Assembly: GCA_018399915.1 (NCBI GenBank)
Contig: JAGYNW010000006.1
Location: forward strand, 1-22,967
DNA length: 22,967 nt
Direction of reading: 5' to 3'
Origin: Candidatus Omnitrophota bacterium
GTDB lineage: Bacteria; Omnitrophota; Gorgyraeia; Zapsychrales; Zapsychraceae
Shown here: piece after piece, positions 7,425 through 15,857 of the stretch
Layout of the letters: every line of letters begins with the position of its first letter
Numbering within the stretch: position 1 is the first letter of the stretch
Notes under the pieces: model-generated
What the model was told of the DNA's origin: nothing
Databases searched by the model: none
What the model saw: the letters and a program-made list of their open reading frames with translations, nothing else
Translations under genes and position numbers: made by a program

Positions 7425-8758
7425 TTTTTCCCCCGTTGTTTGATCATGTTCATAACCGTTGTTTTTCCATGGCGGATAAAATCCAGTAACGGCCTGCCGG
7501 AAGGACAGGTATAACTGCAGCACCCGCATTCAATACAGTTAATGATATCCTCATCCTCCGCTCGTTCAAAAAAGGCTTTTTGCGATAATTTTGAAAGCAA
7601 ATATGGTTCCAGGCCTAAGGGGCAGACCGTGACACAGCGTCCACACCGGATGCAATTTTCCACTTCTGCCCGTTTCGAATCCTCCCAGGGCAGAACCAGA
7701 ATGCCCGAGGTCCCTTTAACAACAGGAATATCCAAACTATTCAGGGCTTTCCCCATCATAGGACCACCGCTGATGATTTTTCCGGCTTGATCCATGTCCG
7801 CTTGCGCTGCCTGCATTAGCTGCTGCACGGATGTACCTATCCGAACCAAAAAGTTTGATGGTTTTTTTACGGCCTTTCCTGTCACAGTTACAACCCGCTC
7901 AATCAAAGGTTTATTTTTTTGCACGGCCTCATAGATCGCAAAAACGGTTCCCACGTTAAAGACCACACAACCAACATCAATCGGGAGCCCGGGAGGCGCA
8001 GGCACCTCTCGGCCGAGTAAAGCCTTAATCAGTTGTTTTTCTCCCCCTTGCGGATATTGGACCTTAAGCGCTTGCACGCTAATCTCAGGGACATTCTTTG
8101 TCAATGTTTCCAGATAGGTGATCGCGTCTTTTTTATTATTTTCAATCCCGATAATCGCGCTAGAAACGTCAAGGGCCTTAAGGATGATACGGATACCAGT
8201 AAGGATCTCCTTTCCTTTTTCAAGCATAAGACGATGATCAGCGGTCAGATAAGGCTCGCATTCCACAGCATTGATGATCAGATAATCACATGTTTTGCCT
8301 TTGGGGACTGACAGTTTTACATGCGAAGGAAATGTTGCGCCGCCTAATCCCACAATGCCGGAGGAGGCGACCCGTTCAGTGATCTGCTGGGGAGTCAAAC
8401 GGATCTCTTCATTCAAATCCTGTGAGATATCGATTCCCTCCGCAAAAGAATCCCCTTCGGTTTTAATAATAATAGATTTATTTTTATAACCTGAGACATC
8501 AATACAATCATCGATCTTCATTATCTTTCCGGAGACCGGGGCATGAATATTGGCCGAGATAAAACCATTGTTTTGTGCGAGCAGGTCGCCCACTTTAACC
8601 AAATCCATTGGCTTAACGACTGCTTTAGCCGGTGCCCCGATATGCTGGGAAAGAGGCACGATCGCTTGTTCAGGCACAGGAAGCCGTACGATCTTTTGAT
8701 CACAGGACAGCTTGTTATCCGGGGGATGAACCCCTCCTTTAGGAAACGTTTTGATCAT
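7421..8758 (-). CDS. rnfC: Rnf complex NADH-binding / Fe-S subunit RnfC
   Basis: The 445-residue peripheral subunit carries the site where NAD(H) exchanges electrons. It opens with FPKGGVHPP, has a barrel-sandwich (biotinyl-like) region around residues 45-100, then the NuoF-like flavin/NADH fold with GLGGATFPSHVK (137-148) and an SLBB-type segment. Two [4Fe-4S] motifs follow: Cys369/372/375/379 and Cys408/411/414/418. It lacks the long Ala/Lys-rich C-terminal extension found in gammaproteobacterial RsxC, so its length matches the short clostridial/Bacteroidetes type. A GGATAA ribosome-binding site precedes the ATG. It is 3 nt after rnfB and overlaps rnfD by 4 nt, which suggests coupling. Confidence 0.95.
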   Translation of the reverse strand: MIKTFPKGGVHPPDNKLSCDQKIVRLPVPEQAIVPLSQHIGAPAKAVVKPMDLVKVGDLLAQNNGFISANIHAPVSGKIMKIDDCIDVSGYKNKSIIIKTEGDSFAEGIDISQDLNEEIRLTPQQITERVASSGIVGLGGATFPSHVKLSVPKGKTCDYLIINAVECEPYLTADHRLMLEKGKEILTGIRIILKALDVSSAIIGIENNKKDAITYLETLTKNVPEISVQALKVQYPQGGEKQLIKALLGREVPAPPGLPIDVGCVVFNVGTVFAIYEAVQKNKPLIERVVTVTGKAVKKPSNFLVRIGTSVQQLMQAAQADMDQAGKIISGGPMMGKALNSLDIPVVKGTSGILVLPWEDSKRAEVENCIRCGRCVTVCPLGLEPYLLSKLSQKAFFERAEDEDIINCIECGCCSYTCPSGRPLLDFIRHGKTTVMNMIKQRGKK

Positions 8759-8761
8759 AAT

Positions 8762-9742
8762 TTATCCGGCCTCATTTGGGTTCTGTGTTGAATCACCCTG
8801 ATCGTTGTTGGTCTTGGATTGCATGTTTTCTTGATGCGTTTGGGCTGATAGGTTATCTGATTGCGAATTTTGAGAATCCTGTTTATTTGTTTTTACTTTG
8901 GTATCTTTACCCGGCTGCTTACGCGGCGGGAAATTAATCTCCTGAATTGCATGAGTCGGGCAGACCGCAACGCATTTACGGCAAAGCGTGCATTTATCCG
9001 GATCAATATAGGCCAGAAAATCCGTTACCGTGATTGCATCAAATTTGCATTCTTTAACGCATAATTGGCATCCGATACAGGCGGTCTGACAGGCCTTGCG
9101 TGCGCTTCCCCCCTTATCATGGTTCATGCAGGCAACATAAATTTTTCGTCCCTTGGGCCATTTTTTACGCAATTCAATCAAATGGCGAGGGCAGGCGATC
9201 ACACAGGCTCCGCAGGCCGTGCATTTATCATCGTCCACGACAGGCAATCCGGTTTCCTGATCTATATAAATAGCGTCAAATTTACAGGCAGCAACACAAT
9301 CCGCAAACCCAAGGCACCCATATTGACATTGCGTGGGGCCGCCGTAAAGTTTCGAGGCGATCGCGCAGGTTTGCGCGCCATCATAAACCGTTGTCTGCGG
9401 ACAATTTTTATAAGTTCCGTTGCAGCGGACGACGGCTACTTTGGGAATTTTTTTGACGGCTTCCCGGCCCAGAATACGGGCGACATTCTGCATGCATTCA
9501 TCCCCACCGACAGGGCAATATAAATTTGACAGGTCTGAGGCCTTAACGCATTCCTCAGCAAAATTGCGGCAGCCCGGAAAGCCACAACCGCCACAATTGG
9601 CGCCTGGCAGAACTTCATCAACCTCATCGATTTTAGGATCTTCATAGACCTTAAATTTCTGCGCAATTATGTACAAAATAATAGCCGCGATCAGTCCCAA
9701 GCCGCTCAAAGATGCAATTGTATACAAAAGTGTGTTGTTCAT
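8762..9742 (-). CDS. rnfB: Rnf complex ferredoxin-interacting Fe-S subunit RnfB
   Basis: The 326-residue protein starts with one membrane helix (about 5-28), then the CX2CX4CX17C cluster motif (Cys50, 53, 58, 76) diagnostic of RnfB. Further cysteine sets follow: Cys139/143/149/153, Cys174/177/180/184, Cys222/225/228/232 and Cys251/254/257/261, so about five [4Fe-4S] clusters are predicted. This is the long type seen outside gammaproteobacteria, where RsxB is near 190 residues. RnfB receives electrons from reduced ferredoxin. After residue 275 there is a tail of about 50 residues rich in Gln, Asn, Lys, Asp and Ser with no cysteines, probably disordered. It starts 1 nt after the rseC stop with a weak ribosome-binding site. 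Confidence 0.94.
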   Translation of the reverse strand: MNNTLLYTIASLSGLGLIAAIILYIIAQKFKVYEDPKIDEVDEVLPGANCGGCGFPGCRNFAEECVKASDLSNLYCPVGGDECMQNVARILGREAVKKIPKVAVVRCNGTYKNCPQTTVYDGAQTCAIASKLYGGPTQCQYGCLGFADCVAACKFDAIYIDQETGLPVVDDDKCTACGACVIACPRHLIELRKKWPKGRKIYVACMNHDKGGSARKACQTACIGCQLCVKECKFDAITVTDFLAYIDPDKCTLCRKCVAVCPTHAIQEINFPPRKQPGKDTKVKTNKQDSQNSQSDNLSAQTHQENMQSKTNNDQGDSTQNPNEAG

Positions 9743-9743
9743 G

Positions 9744-10169
9744 TCAGTGGATCATTCTTTCAAGTTTAAAAGAATACTTTCTCTCAAATTTGCTTTTAAA
9801 CGCTTTCAATATTAAAAAATATGGCACCAAAACACTAATAGAAATAATGCCCGCTAGCCTTTCATCACCAGTCATGGCAGAAATGAGAAATAAGGTAATA
9901 ATCACAACAATGAATGGAAGTATATAGGCATAAAAGAGCGCATTTATTGCCAGCTTTCGCTCAAGCACAACCTTTACCTTTTCTCCGCTGCGGTAATCAC
10001 TGTCAAGGGCGGTCACATCAATGATTTTGTTGGAATTTTCAGATAAATAACAGCCCTTCTTACCTTCACAGTTAGCGCATGCTGATGACCGATGAATGAT
10101 TACTTTAACGATGGAGCCTGTGTTTTCTTTAACAATGCCTTCGTGTTCTACCGTATCGTTCAGTTTCAT
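9744..10169 (-). CDS. rseC: RseC/MucC family protein
   Basis: The 141-residue protein has the RseC layout: an N-terminal region with CX2CX5C (Cys31, Cys34, Cys40 in CANCEGKKGC) followed by two membrane helices (about 77-98 and 105-124) and a basic C-terminal tail. RseC proteins are found next to rnf/rsx genes, and in Escherichia coli RseC works with the Rsx complex in keeping SoxR reduced. Here it directly precedes rnfB with a 1-nt gap, as in Bacteroidetes rnf clusters. No ribosome-binding site is obvious. Its exact role in organisms without SoxR is not known; an assembly or redox accessory role for Rnf is an inference from position. Confidence 0.85.
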   Translation of the reverse strand: MKLNDTVEHEGIVKENTGSIVKVIIHRSSACANCEGKKGCYLSENSNKIIDVTALDSDYRSGEKVKVVLERKLAINALFYAYILPFIVVIITLFLISAMTGDERLAGIISISVLVPYFLILKAFKSKFERKYSFKLERMIH

Positions 10170-10226
10170 TTATTTTGTATTGAAATTGGGTGGGTAAGAA
10201 AAAACGCGTCCATGTTCAATGAAGGC

Positions 10227-10622
10227 TCACTTCCCTGTCGTGTATTTCTTGGCACTTCTGTTAGGAGGTTTTTTCGTTTCTGATTTCTTGGATGAGGTCT
10301 TTTTTTTTGGGATATCCAGATATTTAACAGCGACAAGTGCATAGGCCCCCTTTTTCTTTTTCATGACACGAACGGCTTTAGTAAAACCGGAAAAAATATC
10401 CAGGATGCCTGACATTACGACCCGAAGCTCTAAAATATCACCGACCCTGATATCGCGCTCTGTTAAAAATGACAATCCTCCGTAACTCATGTCTTGGGTG
10501 GTTGAAAGGCCCCAGGTTGGATCAAAATTTTTTCGTTTGCATTTGGATATCCTGTATTGAATACTCAACACATGTTTAGCTCTGATCCAATTTCTTCTTT
10601 CTTTACCAGTTTTCTTGACCAT
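10227..10622 (-). CDS. PilZ-domain protein, probable c-di-GMP receptor
   Basis: The 131-residue cytoplasmic protein is a single PilZ domain. Both c-di-GMP contact motifs are present: an RXXXR-like element (Arg10 to Arg14 in RRNWIR) and D/NXSXXG (Asp44, Ser46, Gly49 in DMSYGG). The middle is a beta-rich domain typical of PilZ. A very basic tail (Lys-rich, residues 106-131) follows, which might contact membrane, RNA or protein. The ribosome-binding site GAGGG lies six bases upstream of the ATG, and a good promoter precedes it. It is the first gene before rseC-rnf, with a 57-nt gap. Binding is predicted from motifs, and the output is unknown. Confidence 0.82.
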   Translation of the reverse strand: MVKKTGKERRNWIRAKHVLSIQYRISKCKRKNFDPTWGLSTTQDMSYGGLSFLTERDIRVGDILELRVVMSGILDIFSGFTKAVRVMKKKKGAYALVAVKYLDIPKKKTSSKKSETKKPPNRSAKKYTTGK

Positions 10623-10669
10623 TATTCCCTCATATGATAAAAAATTTTAAATACATTAATTATTATTTA

Positions 10670-10698
10670 AGAATATATGTAACACATTTATTCGTCAA
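10670..10698 (-). promoter_or_regulatory. Sigma-70-like promoter for pilZ-rseC-rnf transcript
   Basis: On the minus strand TTGACG (five of six -35 bases) and TATTCT (four of six -10 bases) are spaced by 17 nt in an AT-rich gap between fumC and the PilZ gene. The predicted start near 10663 leaves a leader of about 40 nt with a GAGGG ribosome-binding site. No terminator is visible just after fumC, so upstream read-through may add to expression. Confidence 0.55.
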
Positions 10699-10747
10699 GT
10701 ATTAAGTCAAAAGTTTTTCCCGCAATACTGTGTCGGAATACGGATTA

Positions 10748-12139
10748 TCAGGCCTCAGGCCGGATCATCTTACGTGGGTCCACCATCTGTTCAAACTTTT
10801 TTTGGGAAAGCAATCCCAGTGAAACCGCTGCCTCACACAATGTTATCTTATCGGTGTAAGCTTTGCGCGCGATCTTTGCGGCCTTATCATACCCAAGGTG
10901 TTTGTTCAATGCGGTCACTAGCATTAACGAATTGTTCAGATTTTGGTCGATACTTTCTTTGTCGGCCTCAATGCCGGCCACACACTTGTCTGCAAAACTC
11001 CCGCAACCATCAGCCAATAAGCCTATCGATTGCAATATATTATGAATAATGACCGGTTTGTAAACGTTAAGTTCGAAATTTCCTCCGGCACCTGCGACAG
11101 CTATGGTTGTGTCATTACCCATTACCTGCGCACAGATCATGGTCAGGGCTTCACATTGGGTGGGGTTAACCTTTCCGGGCATAATCGAACTGCCTGGCTC
11201 ATTGGCTGGTAACTTAATCTCAGAAATCCCGCAACGCGGACCTGAAGCCAGCCAACGTATATCATTGGCAATTTTCATTAGGGAGACCGCAATGGTTTTT
11301 AACTGTCCACTGAGTTCAACAAACGTATCATGCGCGGCTAAAGCCTCGAATTTGTTTTGGGCCGTCACAAACGGGAATCCAGTTACCTGACTTAAACGGT
11401 CAGCAAATTTTTTGGCAAATTGGGGATGAGAGTTCAATCCGGTTCCCACGGCTGTCGCGCCCTGAGCGATCTCATGCAAAGCAGGCAATACTTTTTCAAC
11501 CCGTTCACAGGATTTTTTTATCTGAGTGGCATATCCGGAAAACTCTTGGCCGAGGGTCAACGGTGTGGCATCCATCAAATGGGTTCTTCCAATCTTGATA
11601 ATGTCTTTGAATGCCCGGGACTTCTCTTTGAACAAAGAGTATAATTTCTCCAGTGAAGGCAACAAGCGCATATGAATTTGTTGCAATGCCACTAAATGCA
11701 TCACTGTGGGAAATGTATCATTAGACGATTGTGAAAGATTTACATCGTCATTAGGATGGATAGGATCTTTGGTGCCGAGTGCAAATCCGGCAATCTCATT
11801 GGCACGGTTAGAAATAACCTCATTAACATTCATGTTTGTCTGTGTGCCGCTTCCGGTTTGCCATATGGAAAGTGGAAAATGTCCATAAAACTTATCGCTA
11901 CTGACATGTTCGGCCGCTTTCACGATTAAAGCGCATTTTTCTTTAGAAAGCAGGCCCAGTTCCGCGTTGACAAGGGCAGCGGTCTTTTTGACCAGACAAA
12001 AGGCTTTAATAAAATCGTAAGAAAATATCTCTGTGCCTATTTTAAAATTTTCTAACGACCGGGCTGTCTGGGCTCCGTAATACATATGTTGCGGAACCCG
12101 GACTGTGCCCAGACTATCCTTTTCATCGCGATATCTCAT
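10748..12139 (-). CDS. fumC: Fumarate hydratase, class II
   Basis: The 463-residue enzyme interconverts fumarate and L-malate in the cytoplasm. It belongs to the iron-independent class II fumarases of the fumarase/aspartase superfamily. The signature loop GSSIMPGKVN spans 316-325, with the catalytic Ser at 318. The general-acid region GRTHLMDATP places His187, and SSNDTFPT (138-145) and TGSGTQTNMN (95-104) are the other active-site blocks. Length matches the family (about 460). GSGTQTNMNVNEV favours fumarase over aspartase. The start overlaps the slipin stop as TAATG, and the ribosome-binding site is weak, so translation is likely coupled. Confidence 0.95.
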   Translation of the reverse strand: MRYRDEKDSLGTVRVPQHMYYGAQTARSLENFKIGTEIFSYDFIKAFCLVKKTAALVNAELGLLSKEKCALIVKAAEHVSSDKFYGHFPLSIWQTGSGTQTNMNVNEVISNRANEIAGFALGTKDPIHPNDDVNLSQSSNDTFPTVMHLVALQQIHMRLLPSLEKLYSLFKEKSRAFKDIIKIGRTHLMDATPLTLGQEFSGYATQIKKSCERVEKVLPALHEIAQGATAVGTGLNSHPQFAKKFADRLSQVTGFPFVTAQNKFEALAAHDTFVELSGQLKTIAVSLMKIANDIRWLASGPRCGISEIKLPANEPGSSIMPGKVNPTQCEALTMICAQVMGNDTTIAVAGAGGNFELNVYKPVIIHNILQSIGLLADGCGSFADKCVAGIEADKESIDQNLNNSLMLVTALNKHLGYDKAAKIARKAYTDKITLCEAAVSLGLLSQKKFEQMVDPRKMIRPEA

Positions 12140-12891
12140 TAGGAGTCTTTCTTAAATCCTGCAAATGTTTTCAGAATATCAATCGGAATCGGGAATAATG
12201 TCGTTGTATTGTTCTCTCCTCCGATCTCAACCAGTGTCTGCAAATAACGCAATTGAAGTGACATCGGACTTTTTTCCATCATCTCAGCGGCTTGACAGAT
12301 CTTTTCGGCAGCTTGAAATTCTCCTTCAGCCGCAATGATCTTGGCGCGACGTTCGCGTTCCGCTTCTGCTTGGCGAGCCATTGCGCGGCGCAGATCCTCT
12401 GAAATGTCCACATGTTTGACCTCAACGTTGGAAACCTTGATGCCCCAGGGATCGGTTTGTTTGTCAAGAATGTTTTGAAGCTTTTCATTGATCTTCTCAC
12501 GTTGCGATAACAATTCATCCAGTTCCATTTCACCCAGAACGCTTCGCAAAGTTGTTTGCGCCATTTGCGATGTCGCGTATTGAAAATTCTCAACTTCAAC
12601 AACACATCGTATGGGATCTAACACGCGAAAGTAGGCTACCGCATTAACCTTGGCAGTAATATTATCTTTGGTAATAATATCTTGTGGCGGAACATCTAAG
12701 GTTACAACGCGGGTGCTGACTTTCACGGCTTGTTCCAAAGGCCAGGCAATGATTGTCAATCCCGGGCCTCTAGGATCTCCCACGATACGGCCTAAACGAA
12801 ATACGACCAAACGTTCATACTCTTTGGGAATTTTAATCCAGTTGAAGGCGACAATAAATAGAATCAGGATAAAAATAAAAAATGTGGGCAT
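12139..12891 (-). CDS. Slipin / stomatin-like SPFH (Band 7) protein
   Basis: The 250-residue protein has a single N-terminal hydrophobic anchor (residues 2-17) and then a Band 7/SPFH domain (about 24-190) with the stomatin-type blocks RLGRIVGDPRGPGL and ARQAEAERERRAKIIAAEGE. A short alpha-helical region and LFPIP follow, as in bacterial slipins (YbbK/QmcA-like). Slipins oligomerise into membrane rings and are commonly encoded with NfeD proteases, which in Pyrococcus cleave a partner stomatin. Here it overlaps nfeD by TAATG and has a strong AAGGAGG site, matching that partnership. I leave the symbol empty because naming in this family varies. Confidence 0.92.
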   Translation of the reverse strand: MPTFFIFILILFIVAFNWIKIPKEYERLVVFRLGRIVGDPRGPGLTIIAWPLEQAVKVSTRVVTLDVPPQDIITKDNITAKVNAVAYFRVLDPIRCVVEVENFQYATSQMAQTTLRSVLGEMELDELLSQREKINEKLQNILDKQTDPWGIKVSNVEVKHVDISEDLRRAMARQAEAERERRAKIIAAEGEFQAAEKICQAAEMMEKSPMSLQLRYLQTLVEIGGENNTTTLFPIPIDILKTFAGFKKDS

Positions 12892-14381
12892 TAGACATCC
12901 TCCTTTTTCGTAAGCGGTTCAATAATTAGTTTAAGACCGTTCACTTCTTTGACAAGCACTTCCTCTCCTTTTTTGATTTTGAATGTGGATTGGGCATCCC
13001 AAAGTTCACCATGAATAAAAACTTTGCCTTTACCCTGTTCTGTGAAATCCGATTTTGTTTCCGCGATACTACCCACCAGCCCCTGAGATCCGCTGATCAC
13101 TTTGGCTTTAAAGGATTTAATCGACATCTGTAATAACAACAACGTTATCAGTGTTGTTGCCAGAGAAAAAGAAATAATCAGCGATCGAGATACTTTCATA
13201 ATCGGGTCAACAGATTTAAAAAGCATCATGGAGCCTAAAACAAGACAGACTAATCCCGCAAAAGAAAAAATCCCGAAACCAGGCACATAAGCCTCAGCGA
13301 TCAGAAAGGTCAAACCCAAAATGATCAGGGCTAATCCTGCATAATTTGTCGGCAAAGTCTGCATGCTATAAAAAGCCAGGATCAGGAAAATGATGCCAAG
13401 GACCCCAGGGATGCCAAAGCCCGGATGCGTAACTTCAAAAAGCAGTCCATAAAATCCCAGGATCATTAAAATATATGCGATATTAGGATCAGCCAAAATA
13501 TTAAAAAATCGTTGGCGCGAATCCATTTCCATTTTCTCAATCATAGCATCCGTAGTATCGATCGTGACAGTCTTACCGATAAGTACCACCTGATGACCAT
13601 TGATTTTTTGTAAAAGTTCGTTCATGTCCCTGGCAACATAATCAATGACACCTTTTTCCAAGGCCTCATCATTTGTAATCGATTTACTCTGGACAACACT
13701 TTCGATAGCCCATTCAACATTGCGGTCACGTGTTTTGGCTAACGTCTTGATAAAGGCAACCGTATCCTGCAAGATCTTGGTGTTCAACGGATTGGTATCA
13801 GGCGAGATTCCTTCCTGGGTTTCTTCAGGATTCATTTTCCCGGCCTCTTCCTGTTCGCCTTCAGGGGATTCCTTCTGTGATTTTTCTGTCTTTTCCTTAA
13901 AATCTGATAACAATTCTTTAACGGATTCCCAATCATTTTGACGTTTGGGATCTTTCACTCCACCGATATTAACCGGATGGGCTGCCCCGATATTTGTTGA
14001 CGGTGCCATGACCGCAATATGGCTGGCATAAGTAATAAACACACCGGCAGAACCAGCCCTGGAGCCGCTGGGCGAGATATATATAACCACAGGGATTTCC
14101 GCGACTAGAATTTTTTTAACTATTGTGCGGGTTGAAGACAGCAGGCCCCCTGGCGTATCCATCTGAATAACTAAAAGGCTGTAGTTTTCATCTGTCGCTT
14201 TATCAATAGCTTGGGCAATATATTCGGATGTAATAGGATTAATGGTATTGTCATCCAGCTGGATGGTAAGGATTTTATTGGAAGGGGCGGATAACAGAGG
14301 TTGTTCGAGATGGAGAAACAAACCGAAAGCAAAGATAATGATGGAAATGATCTGGATTAAGGTTAAAGGCAATTTTTTCAT
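12891..14381 (-). CDS. NfeD-family membrane-bound serine protease (ClpP class)
   Basis: The 496-residue protein is the long NfeD type. A signal/anchor (about 9-31) is followed by a ClpP-like Ser-Lys protease domain. The probable nucleophile is Ser111 in RAGSAGVFI, and the probable general base is Lys202 in NTKILQD, by similarity to the Pyrococcus PH1510 layout. Between them is a charged insert (about residues 142-199) rich in Glu, Lys and Gln. Four or five membrane helices occupy about 290-425, and the C-terminus (about 435-490) is the OB-fold NfeD domain. Its predicted partner is the adjacent slipin, giving a membrane quality-control module. It starts 28 nt after pepA. Confidence 0.92.
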   Translation of the reverse strand: MKKLPLTLIQIISIIIFAFGLFLHLEQPLLSAPSNKILTIQLDDNTINPITSEYIAQAIDKATDENYSLLVIQMDTPGGLLSSTRTIVKKILVAEIPVVIYISPSGSRAGSAGVFITYASHIAVMAPSTNIGAAHPVNIGGVKDPKRQNDWESVKELLSDFKEKTEKSQKESPEGEQEEAGKMNPEETQEGISPDTNPLNTKILQDTVAFIKTLAKTRDRNVEWAIESVVQSKSITNDEALEKGVIDYVARDMNELLQKINGHQVVLIGKTVTIDTTDAMIEKMEMDSRQRFFNILADPNIAYILMILGFYGLLFEVTHPGFGIPGVLGIIFLILAFYSMQTLPTNYAGLALIILGLTFLIAEAYVPGFGIFSFAGLVCLVLGSMMLFKSVDPIMKVSRSLIISFSLATTLITLLLLQMSIKSFKAKVISGSQGLVGSIAETKSDFTEQGKGKVFIHGELWDAQSTFKIKKGEEVLVKEVNGLKLIIEPLTKKEDV

Positions 14382-14409
14382 AGTAAATGTACTCTTAGGT
14401 TAATGGATT

Positions 14410-15846
14410 TTATAGGCAATCTTTAATATAACAGGTCAAAAGTCTCACTCCCGCTCCTGTGGCTCCGGCCCCAAAATAAAGTCGTTGTCCAGCGTCCACA
14501 AATCCCGTGCCGGCGATATCCAAATGCGCCCATTTTGTTTTGTTGGCAAACTGGCGCAAGAATTCCGCCGCCGTCAACGTGCCAGCCGCTCCTTTGGGTA
14601 ATCCAAGATTTTTAATATCCGCGATTTTGGACTTTAACGCGTCTTTGAGTTCCGCATAGCAAGGTAACCGCCAGGTGCGATCATCTGTTTTTTCCGCACA
14701 GGCGAGAAGGTCTTGGGCGGTCTGATCGTCCGTAGAAACCAATCCTGTATAATCATAACCTAAAGCTACGACACACGCGCCTGTCAATGTGGCGATATCA
14801 ATAATCCGTTCAGGCTTGTAATTTTTCTCTACATAGGCAATCGCGTCTGCTAAGACCAGCCGTCCTTCAGCATCTGTGTTAGCGATCTCAACCGTCTTCT
14901 TTGAATAACTAGTAAGTACCTCTCCCGGTTTATAGGCACCGGATCCAATGGCATTTTCCGCAATTCCTAAAGCGAAAATAACATTTTTCTTCAGATTTAA
15001 ACGGCAAACATTTTTCAGAACACCCAATACCGCAGCAGCACCGCCCATATCCTGGCGCATTGATTCAATATATCCGCTCGGCTTAAGGTTCAGCCCACCA
15101 GAATCAAAGGTAATGCCTTTCCCAATTATAGCGGTATATTTTCGAGATCGGGTATTACCTGTATACTTAATAATGATTAATTTTGGTTCTTTTCGGCTCC
15201 CTTGATTTACAGCCAGATGCAAATTTAATCCTTTGCTAACTAGCTCCTGGCGGCCTAGAATTTCCATGCGTGTTTCAGGATGTTTCTGAACAATTTCGCT
15301 GACTAGGGTTTCAAAAAGTTCTGAGGTCACATAATCGGCATTATCATTAACCAAATCACGGGCAAAGTTGACGCCGTCACAAATGTGAGAGGCCTGTACG
15401 TACCCCCTTTTCTCTTTACTGATAACCGTTATTTCCCTGTCGCCCTTAGTCTGAGATGAATCGGAAGTGATGTATTTATCCCACCGATAAGTCCCCAGTT
15501 TTGCCCCTTCGATAATCGCGATAATGGTTTTTTCCTTATGATCCGGGGGCATAATCTCTATTGTTTTAAGGCCTTTCAAATAATCAGATTCCAGTGCTTT
15601 TTTGACAATCAACCGTAATTGTGTAGCTGTAATTTTATTGGATTTACCAAGGCCGGCAAAAAGGAACAATTTTTTACCTTCCAGCACGGGAAATATTTCT
15701 CCTGATTTTGCAGAAAACCTTTTAGCCATGATAATATGCTGAAGGATTTTTTGATGAATGTTTGTGTTCCGTTTCAAAGAATTTTCCGGCAATAAAACGA
15801 TCATCGCCTGCTTATTGGGATTTTTTTGTGTTGCAAAATTGATCAT
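14410..15846 (-). CDS. pepA: Leucyl aminopeptidase (M17 family)
   Basis: This 478-residue cytoplasmic two-metal exopeptidase removes N-terminal residues from peptides. The C-terminal M17 catalytic domain is complete: Lys243 and Asp248 in GKGITFDSGG, Asp266 in MRQDMGG, Asp325 and Glu327 in the signature NTDAEGRL, and catalytic Arg329. The N-terminal domain (about 1-140) is less conserved, as is usual. Length is normal for the family (about 480-500). It starts 11 nt after the giant coiled-coil gene with a modest AGAGA site, and nfeD follows, so it appears to be in one transcript with both. Some PepA proteins also bind DNA, but nothing in this sequence speaks to that. Confidence 0.95.
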   Translation of the reverse strand: MINFATQKNPNKQAMIVLLPENSLKRNTNIHQKILQHIIMAKRFSAKSGEIFPVLEGKKLFLFAGLGKSNKITATQLRLIVKKALESDYLKGLKTIEIMPPDHKEKTIIAIIEGAKLGTYRWDKYITSDSSQTKGDREITVISKEKRGYVQASHICDGVNFARDLVNDNADYVTSELFETLVSEIVQKHPETRMEILGRQELVSKGLNLHLAVNQGSRKEPKLIIIKYTGNTRSRKYTAIIGKGITFDSGGLNLKPSGYIESMRQDMGGAAAVLGVLKNVCRLNLKKNVIFALGIAENAIGSGAYKPGEVLTSYSKKTVEIANTDAEGRLVLADAIAYVEKNYKPERIIDIATLTGACVVALGYDYTGLVSTDDQTAQDLLACAEKTDDRTWRLPCYAELKDALKSKIADIKNLGLPKGAAGTLTAAEFLRQFANKTKWAHLDIAGTGFVDAGQRLYFGAGATGAGVRLLTCYIKDCL

Positions 15847-15857
15847 AATTCTCTTCT

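Noticed and set aside
6429..7529. Longer rnfD reading from an ATG at 7529
   Set aside because: The extra 35 residues lie inside rnfC and resemble no RnfD N-terminus; GTG at 7424 has a GTGA overlap with the rnfC stop and a good ribosome-binding site.
10740..10765. GGCC-TGA-GGCC hairpin at the end of fumC as an intrinsic terminator
   Set aside because: The stem is four pairs, overlaps the last codons of fumC, and has no T-tract after it.
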